DNA of 64,000 nucleotides, taken from contig JAWPHD010007150.1 in assembly GCA_037043455.1 (NCBI GenBank), forward strand, positions 1 to 64,000. Direction: 5' to 3'. The position numbers and the translations under genes are program-made. Below, in pieces: positions 60,404-64,000 of this stretch (position 1 is its first letter; the number at the start of each line of letters is the position of its first letter). The notes beneath the pieces are model-generated. The model saw nothing but the letters and a program-made list of their open reading frames with translations, searched no databases and was not told the DNA's origin. Source of the DNA: Cyrtodaria siliqua. Taxonomy: Eukaryota > Mollusca > Bivalvia > Adapedonta > Hiatellidae.

Positions 60404-62670
60404 TGGGGGGGCATGGGGGGGCATGGGGGGATGGGGGGGGCATGCGAGTGGTGTGTTGGGGATGGGAGCAACATATGTGTAAGAATTGACTAAAACAACA
60501 CAGAAATATGTAAAAAAATAATAGAATTTCAAGTGGGGGGGGGGGGGGGGGGGGGCCAGGTTGGGGGGTGGAGGGGGCAACAAATATGTGTAAGAATTGA
60601 CAAAAGCAACACAGAAATTTGTAAAAAAATTAAAATAGTTTCAAGTTCATGGGTGTGTGGTGGTGGGGGGGGGGGGGGGGGGGGGGGCATGCGAGTGGTG
60701 TGTTGGGGAGGGGAGCAACATATGTGTAAGAATTGACTAAAACAACACAGAAATATGTAAAATAAAATAAAATAGAGTTTCAAGTGGGGGGGGGGGGGGG
60801 GCGAGGGTGAGGCGGGGTTGGGGGTGGAGGGGGCAACATATATGTGTAACAATCGACCAAAACAACACAGAAATATGTCACACACAAAAAAAAAGTGGAG
60901 GGGTTGGGGGAGTGGGGGGGGGGGGGGGGGGGGAGGAGGAGCCCATGCCCCAATATGAGTGGCCCATGCCCCAATATGAGTGAAGTTTGATTAAGATACA
61001 TAATGCTATAAGAAATCCCAAACCAAATTTATAGATATATACATGCTTACATGCAAACCTAGATCTGCCTTTATTGCACATTTTATGGGCCATCACAATT
61101 TGGGTTCCATGGAGCCCAGAAATTGCAGAAAACAAAATGTATTACCCAACCCAATAAAACATACTATAAGAAAACCAATTCCAAAATTGGGTTCAGCTAG
61201 GACAAGAAATGCAAGAGATATAGACCTGTAAACACAGCTTACACGCAAAATTTGATGTGAAACCGACACATTTTAAGGGCTATCAGAATGTGGGTTCCAT
61301 GGAAGCCCAGGGGTTACAGGAACCAAAATTAATTAAGCAGCCCTTAAGACAATGCTATAAGGAAGCTAATGGCCAAATAGCACAATGCTAGGGTAAGAAT
61401 AGTAAGAGATATTGACTTGTAAACACAGCTTACACGCTAATTTGATGTGAAATGGGACACATTTTATGGGCTATCATAATTTGGGTTCCATGGGAGCCCA
61501 TGGATTACAGGAACCAAAATTGCTTATTCAGCCCTTAAGATAATGCTATAAGAAAGCCCATGGCCAAATTTGGTTGTGCTACGATAAGAAATGTAAGAGA
61601 TATAGACTTGTAAACACAGCTTACACGCAAACCTTGATGTGGGACGCCAACGCCACGCCGACGCCGACCAAGGGGTGATTACATAAGCTCTCTTATTCTT
61701 CGAATAGTCGAGCTAAAAACTCACTTGCCCCACATTTAAGTCCACTTGGTCTTATTTTTGATTGTTAAGCAGTAGTGTAAGGTCTATGTATCAATTAAAA
61801 GTATTCAGAACTAAACAAATAACTTTTCTTGTGCGTTCATAATTGATCGCGAAAACCGGTGACATATGAAAAAAGAAGCATATCGCTAAGTTTTGCAACG
61901 TTTTTTGGGAAAGATGCACATTCATATACATTTAATTTCATACTTTATCAAGGAAATACTCTGAATACCCCCACCAAATTGCGTTAATAAAAGAGTGCTT
62001 CGAGTTTATTAAAAACGTTCTCATTTTTCTCGCAAAACAATTCAGGGCCACGTATTTTGTTATGATTTACAGTTGTCGTAAAAAATTGTTTCTGTATTTG
62101 ATTCATCAAAAGTTCATATGACCTAGATATATTTTGGCAACGTGACGGTTGGAAGGTTTTGCTTACTGGATATGGGGCAAGTTTCCGTCGAAGACCAGTG
62201 TAAAATTGTTACTCCAAATTACTAAAAAACAGTTTTTAAATGAGAATGACGGAAACTGGTCTTCGACGGAAACTTGCCACATATCCATTAAGCAAAATCT
62301 AAGCAACACGCTTGGAATTTCAAGGACCGCGCTAATGTAAAGGACAGCGCTAAAAGGGATTTTGCATTTCAAGCTCCGTGGTACTTAAAGGCGCTGGGGA
62401 GAACCCGGACTTGGTACTTTTGTATTTTAGCGGACTCAATGGAAGTCAGCTCTCAATTTACTTTTAAAGGGAGCATTACTTGGCGGCGTAAACAGATCAT
62501 CAGTAAGATCATTCCACAGTGGTTTAGTAATATAGATTTTCATAAAGACCGCGAAAACATGTGATATAAAGGATTTGATCAAACGAGTCTTTTGAACAAA
62601 TGCCAAGATTTAAAGCAGTATAAAACAGATTGTTTTCTGTAGATGTAAAACTCTTTATACTTACACCCAT
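42624..62670 (-). CDS. NAA40: N-alpha-acetyltransferase 40 / NatD (complete, possible 1-nt frame problem)
   Basis: NAA40 acetylates the N-terminal Ser of histones H4 and H2A. Nine coding exons: 62665-62670, 59242-59288, 56610-56660, 55770-55822, 54481-54576, 53972-54130, 46112-46195, 44345-44422, 42624-42789. Motifs in order: [57 protein letters not shown], the acetyl-CoA loop [20 protein letters not shown], and the hallmark C-terminus HVHGHGCCH. Exons 3-9 are in perfect phase. Exons 1-2 in the MGRKS frame are 1 nt short of exon 3's frame; an alternative donor in exon 1 restores a frame but loses MGRKS. Length is about 245 residues; human has 237. Confidence 0.95.
43195..43729. mobile_element. 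Fold-back element, copy A
   Basis: About 535 bp in two long inverted arms. The left arm holds 'gttaatgcactatt', 'gaattatcaaaatgccatg', 'gatgacatcatcgc', 'atatatggcat' and 'aaagcaaagaaaatcact'. The right arm has their complements in reverse order, ending 'gtgcaccaacccctttaa'. It lies in NAA40 intron 8 and has no ORF. Confidence 0.85.
44121..44272. repeat. 30-bp minisatellite, five units
   Basis: The unit is 'aaccaaacaaacagtaccgg' plus 'ctatacattg'. It lies about 70 bp past the NAA40 exon 8 donor. It makes an open minus-strand frame with a 10-residue period, which I treat as a by-product. Confidence 0.9.
44345..44422 (-). CDS. NAA40: NAA40 exon 8
   Basis: The 78-nt exon has a TTTACAG acceptor and a GTAAGC donor. 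It encodes [20 protein letters not shown] and FMEAL, matching TQMKKVMLTVFKHN...FFREAL. Confidence 0.96.
44617..45000 (+). repeat. Hairpin-bearing dispersed repeat, copy 2
   Basis: It matches 3455-3838. Two internal hairpins are clear. One is around 'ctactgtgctatctcgcc' with 'gcaagatagcacagtag' (44651-44694). The other is a nested one in which 'cttgcgatatagaaactcg' pairs with 'cgtttctatatcgcaag', and outer 'gggaaat' and 'attatttcccgtatca' extend the fold (about 44868-44990). Confidence 0.8.
45167..45330. mobile_element. PIF/Harbinger-type MITE, copy 3 (decayed)
   Basis: It reads as a reversed, diverged relative of 33608-33781, with 'aaaacatacccagtaaccca', 'gaagacaatttaataaac' and 'agtgccttcctggtgtcccg'. 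The ends are poorly kept. Confidence 0.55.
46112..46195 (-). CDS. NAA40: NAA40 exon 7 (acetyl-CoA loop)
   Basis: The 84-nt exon has a TTTACAG acceptor and a GTAAGT donor. It encodes [20 protein letters not shown] and ILELLAY, with the GNAT signature RRKGLG. Its first 27 bases and acceptor are repeated upstream. Confidence 0.96.
46170..46520 (-). repeat. Tandem copies of NAA40 exon 7 acceptor
   Basis: Five further copies of the exon 7 start lie upstream of the true exon, beginning near 46242, 46299, 46354, 46414 and 46489. Each has, on the minus strand, a CATTTACAG-like acceptor then TTACGAGATCCAGCTGACCG with small changes (two copies have lost the acceptor or part of it). Spacing varies from about 55 to 75 bp. 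Confidence 0.92.
46855..47965 (+). repeat. Dispersed repeat of about 1.1 kb, copy 1
   Basis: It shares with 61705-62410 the blocks 'cttatttttgattgtttaag', 'gacatatgaaaaaagaagca' and 'ttggaatttaaaggaccgcg'. A shorter copy of its end is at 50930-51125, sharing 'gacaccgata' and 'gtgaaaattcccacaatgta'. It is an interspersed element without a recognised ORF. Confidence 0.75.
48230..48830 (+). repeat. Interspersed repeat R48, copy 1
   Basis: Key phrases are 'cactctggagtcact', 'cttcaaatttgcgcagtgtt', 'tggtcatcattggctcatat', 'gtctaaacataatacatgaa' and 'aggacccatgatttacaagg'. Copies are at 50340-50960 and 52060-53015 (the last split by a SINE), and a partial one at 45467-45555. It is preceded by a hairpin around 'aaatctaataacctataaat'. 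Confidence 0.85.
49020..49680 (+). repeat. Tandem GTGACCTTGACC repeat
   Basis: About five units of 140-165 bp share 'gtgaccttgaccttgg', 'gacctggattttg', 'gcgacacatcgtc', 'cacttgtgccaagttattt' and 'gaaaatccgtc'. This type of block recurs elsewhere in the window in shorter form. Confidence 0.88.
50340..50960 (+). repeat. Interspersed repeat R48, copy 2
   Basis: Collinear with 48230-48830 and lightly diverged. It is followed by a copy of the end of the 46.9-kb repeat. Confidence 0.85.
51190..51905 (+). repeat. Tandem repeat of about 150 bp, five units
   Basis: Units carry 'gagtatttaacccatataat', 'gaccttcagtgtgaccttga', 'tagtatggtcatgtcgatgt' and 'tatattgaaagtttgatgaa'. Located in NAA40 intron 6. 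Confidence 0.9.
51944..52063. repeat. Hairpin of about 120 bp
   Basis: GGTTATTAGATTTCTATTGG and GATATATGCAC on the left pair with GTGCATATATCCC and AAATCTAATAACC on the right. The loop contains ATTGCGCAATATTG. A related hairpin is at 48075-48210. Confidence 0.75.
52064..53015 (+). repeat. Interspersed repeat R48, copy 3 (split by SINE)
   Basis: Same family as 48230-48830. It is interrupted at 52182-52497 by a SINE and resumes after it, which shows the SINE is the younger insertion. Confidence 0.85.
52182..52497 (-). mobile_element. tRNA-Thr-like SINE, full length
   Basis: A 316-bp SINE on the minus strand is flanked by a perfect 12-bp target duplication, GTGTCTCTACAA (52170-52181 and 52498-52509). 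It has the same head, body and CAATTCAATT tail as 26244-26567. Confidence 0.95.
53291..53749. mobile_element. Fold-back element, copy B
   Basis: Same inverted-arm element as 43195-43729, with a deletion in the left arm. It lies in NAA40 intron 6, about 220 bp past the exon 6 donor. Confidence 0.82.
53972..54130 (-). CDS. NAA40: NAA40 exon 6
   Basis: The 159-nt exon has a CTCCAG acceptor and a GTAGGT donor. It encodes [40 protein letters not shown] and [13 protein letters not shown], the substrate-binding core of NatD. Confidence 0.97.
54481..54576 (-). CDS. NAA40: NAA40 exon 5
   Basis: The 96-nt exon has a TTTTAG acceptor and a GTAAGT donor. It encodes [13 protein letters not shown] and [13 protein letters not shown], matching VSIECKR...AFDLTKTNMQTM. 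Confidence 0.94.
54640..55110 (+). repeat. Repeat with GACCTTGACCTTTGACC and 'ttatggagcaaacaagg'
   Basis: Two units share 'gtttcatgagatttgcttca', 'gagttatggagca' and the CCTTGACCTTTGACC block. It begins 'gagcggtcgccttttaaggg' and ends 'cttcgttagcgggggtatat', which look like element ends. Located in NAA40 intron 4. Confidence 0.7.
55770..55822 (-). CDS. NAA40: NAA40 exon 4
   Basis: The 53-nt exon [17 protein letters not shown] plus two bases of Gly has a TTTTCAG acceptor and a GTTTGT donor. It matches LGDPLEAFPVFKKYDRNG in human. The bases at 55794-55811 resemble the unit of the neighbouring minisatellite. Confidence 0.92.
55841..56355. repeat. 18/24-bp minisatellite beside NAA40 exon 4
   Basis: About 27 units of GGTCACAGCATTGACAAC, some extended to 24 bp by an extra CACAGT. 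The array starts about 20 bp upstream of the exon 4 acceptor. Exon 4 itself holds GGTAACAGCATTGACATA on the same strand, 15 of 18 bases identical. Both strands are open for long stretches because of the period; I do not call a protein. Confidence 0.93.
56425..56560. repeat. SINE-like dispersed repeat (copy at 56.5 kb)
   Basis: Opposite-orientation relative of 15640-15790, with 'tgtggtggaggcagaccacc', 'tttctgggtataaccagtac' and 'cgtcattttcaacacatgta'. It lies next to NAA40 exon 3. Confidence 0.65.
56610..56660 (-). CDS. NAA40: NAA40 exon 3
   Basis: The 51-nt exon [17 protein letters not shown] has a TTTCAG acceptor and a GTAAGT donor, phase 0 both ends. It matches the family CAKVDAANR segment. 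Confidence 0.92.
57685..57780 (+). repeat. tRNA-like SINE head
   Basis: It has 'cttcggtagctcagagaata' as box A and 'gagttcagttccagtctggg' as a weak box B, with spacing longer than a tRNA. Located in NAA40 intron 2. Confidence 0.45.
58425..58915. mobile_element. Fold-back element with TGACATCA core repeats
   Basis: The left arm ('gaaaacagtctattaaatca', 'tttcaagaacctcattactc') pairs with the right arm ('gagtaatgagtttcttgaaa', 'tgatttaataaactgttttc'). The centre (58650-58745) has about four units of 'ggtattatgacatcac' type, each with a TGACATCA or TGACGTGA-like site. Located in NAA40 intron 2. Confidence 0.75.
59035..59092 (-). repeat. tRNA-like SINE head
   Basis: On the minus strand, TTAGAGCGTGCGCCTTGCAT is followed by GTGGGTTCAATCCCC, a good box B. 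Box A is poor. It is read as an old SINE head. Confidence 0.45.
59242..59288 (-). CDS. NAA40: NAA40 exon 2
   Basis: The 47-nt exon has a TTTTCAG acceptor and a GTAAAC donor. Following ATG GGT it reads [15 protein letters not shown], clearly NAA40-like (human GRKSSKAKEKKQKR). It then ends in phase 2, which does not fit exon 3. In the other frame it reads [16 protein letters not shown], which does fit. Confidence 0.75.
60160..60945. repeat. Poly-G tandem repeat, about six units
   Basis: Units of about 120-180 bp carry 'gtgtaagaattgacaaaagc', 'aacacagaaatttgtaaaaa', 'agtttcaagt', then a G run (up to about 42 G at 60360-60402), then 'gcatgcgagtggtgtgttgg' and 'gagcaacatat'. G runs recur at about 60534-60555, 60666-60687, 60787-60801 and 60914-60933. 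Located in NAA40 intron 1. Pro-rich minus-strand ORFs are an artefact of C runs. Confidence 0.93.
61000..61660 (+). repeat. Tandem repeat of about 185 bp, three to four units
   Basis: Units share 'agagatatagacttgtaaac', 'acagcttacacgcaaa', 'gggctatcataatttgggtt' and 'ccatggagcccatggattac'. The last unit ends in 'gacgccaacgccacgccgac' and 'ttcgaatagtcgagctaaaa', a likely element end. Confidence 0.88.
61705..62410 (+). repeat. Dispersed repeat of about 1.1 kb, copy 2
   Basis: Collinear with 46855-47965, shortened in the middle, and interrupted at 62168-62286 by a hairpin element. It lies close to NAA40 exon 1. Confidence 0.75.
62168..62286. mobile_element. 119-bp hairpin element
   Basis: 32-bp arms (62168-62199 and 62255-62286) match with one mismatch; they begin GGATATGGGGCAAGTTTCCG. 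The segment is absent from the sister repeat near 47810, so it is an insertion. No clean target duplication is visible. Confidence 0.8.
62665..62670 (-). CDS. NAA40: NAA40 exon 1 (start codon)
   Basis: ATG GGT is followed by a strong GTAAGT donor, giving Met-Gly as in NAA40 orthologs (Gly2 is an N-myristoylation site in the family). An overlapping weaker donor (ATGG, then GTGTAAGT) shifts the frame by one. Confidence 0.75.
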
Positions 62671-63392
62671 GCTGATGTTTTAACCTTTGATTTATAGGCC
62701 GCTGGCGACTAATTTCCCAGATTCGCGGGATTTTCCACCTTTTTTCCGATATTTGCGAAGGGACACAACTCTTTAATAATGGGTTGTGGGTAAAAGCCGT
62801 ACCTGAACAGGATAATTTTAATCGTGTAAAAAATGACAAATTTTAAAACGTTATCATTATCAAACAGTTCTCCTATATTATATCGATTTTGATGTATTTG
62901 GAGGGGGGAACAGTAATTACATGCACATTTGAACAGTATTAAAATTAAACACAGACATAATAAAAACAGATAATTAAGCATGTAATACTAATTAATCAAC
63001 ATCTCACAAAGATGAATTTGCAATAAATAATGTGTTACTTTTAAAGAAACACTACACTAGTATGGGTATATAAACATAAAGATATAACAAAGTAGATAAT
63101 AAAGGAATAAAGCCGGTTGAATAAATAATTGCGTAAAAAACACCCGTACCGTAACGTACATTATAAGGTACACATTATAACACTTATAAATACATTACAA
63201 ATGGTACCTTACAGGTATATGGACAGATGTTTTTTCTTTTAAATAAACAGTATAATGAGATAGATATTTAAACATATATACCAAATAATTTATTTAATCG
63301 GTTTGTGTTAAATATACCATATTTATTTAGAAAAGGAGAACAACAATAATACAAACTCGTGAGTCTATAGGTTTGAGCGTTACCAGGGTCCT

Positions 63393-63418
63393 CCAGGGTC
63401 CTTATATAAGGACCCTGG
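63393..63418. repeat. Perfect 26-bp palindrome
   Basis: CCAGGGTCCTTAT followed directly by its own reverse complement. The ten bases before it (63383-63392) repeat CCAGGGTCCT once more. It is about 720 bp upstream of the NAA40 start codon. Confidence 0.9.
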
Positions 63419-63813
63419 CGTTGCCAAAGAGAAATACAATTGTTCTATGTCCATTTATAAACATTTGCAATCAATATTAGCAGTATATGACGTGTGTCAT
63501 TGTAACTATGATCGTTCAAGTTTTAAAACCTTAAAATCGACTGCGGGCGTCTTTAGCTATATCGGGAAAGACTGACATACAGTTGTTCACAAAACATTTG
63601 ACTATATGCGACTTCAACGCATAGTTTTTAAATTCCACACATGTTTCACCTGCGTAACTCTGTCGCAAATGACAACACAGGGTGTAAAATACATAGTGTT
63701 TTCTGTTAGTAACACCTCGAGCGATGATGACAACACTAATTATCACAGCTCGATAACAGAAACATAGTTGAGATAAAATATGTGTAAACTGTCATTTTCA
63801 TTACAGCTTACCT

Positions 63814-63818
<5 letters not shown>

Positions 63819-63854
<36 letters not shown>
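63819..63854. repeat. (TA)n microsatellite
   Basis: An uninterrupted TA run of about 18 dinucleotides. Confidence 0.95.
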
Positions 63855-63855
<1 letters not shown>

Positions 63856-64000
63856 CATAAACATAATTACACCTAATTTGAAATAATATTATTCTGTTAT
63901 GTATATCTACAATAAGCTAAACTATTCACTACTACTCTCGGTAATCCCGTACAATGCGCCTGCTATTTCCGTTATATCTCGGAATGTGCTGCACGGTACG

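Larger units (their letters stand above)
62671..64000. other. NAA40 upstream flank
   Basis: No further gene is recognised. The promoter is not obvious. A perfect 26-bp palindrome lies at 63393-63418, next to a CCAGGGTCCT direct repeat, and a (TA) microsatellite at about 63819-63854. Confidence 0.5.

Noticed and set aside
60155..61001. Pro-rich and Gly-rich ORFs
   Set aside because: They are translations of C/G homopolymer runs inside a tandem repeat.

Overview
This window is animal nuclear DNA. It shows AT-rich sequence, GT-AG introns, very long repeat-filled introns, tRNA-derived SINEs and many small inverted-repeat elements. The gene set (legumain, TEX30, EAPP, NAA40) is metazoan. The dispersed repeats, such as blocks built on GACCTTGACCTTTGACC and on GTAGTCGCTACAAGTTTTTA, are of a kind I associate with bivalve molluscs. 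Bivalve is therefore an inference; metazoan is secure.

Layout. (1) About 3.3-21.0 kb, minus strand: the 5' half of a legumain (asparaginyl endopeptidase) gene, seven recognisable exons running right to left and leaving the window before the catalytic-Cys exon. The exon with the catalytic His is present twice (7262-7337 and 5503-5578). (2) 23.16-24.80 kb, plus strand: a compact, complete TEX30-like alpha/beta-hydrolase gene. (3) 24.8-29.0 kb: an intergenic repeat cluster with two tRNA-Thr-like SINEs. One of them is split by a 1.1-kb element made almost wholly of about 54 palindromic 20-mers. (4) 29.0-36.3 kb, plus strand: a complete EAPP gene of five exons. Its first intron holds a 1.3-kb TIR transposon and a decayed non-LTR reverse transcriptase piece. 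(5) 36.5-42.6 kb: intergenic dispersed and tandem repeats. (6) 42.6-62.7 kb, minus strand: a complete NAA40 (NatD histone N-terminal acetyltransferase) gene of nine coding exons over 20 kb. (7) 62.7-64 kb: its upstream flank.

The four genes belong to unrelated pathways (lysosomal proteolysis, a predicted hydrolase, E2F-linked transcription, histone N-terminal acetylation), and nothing shows that they act together.

Two signals stand out. First, at least two and perhaps three minisatellites are built from the 3' splice site and first bases of the exon they abut. The legumain one has a 42-bp unit, is open in the gene's own frame, and would turn alternative acceptor choice into 14-residue insertions. 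Second, the palindromic 20-mer array at 27.2-28.3 kb has 7-bp terminal inverted repeats and a 6-bp target duplication inside a SINE, so it appears to be a mobile element whose whole body is a palindrome array.
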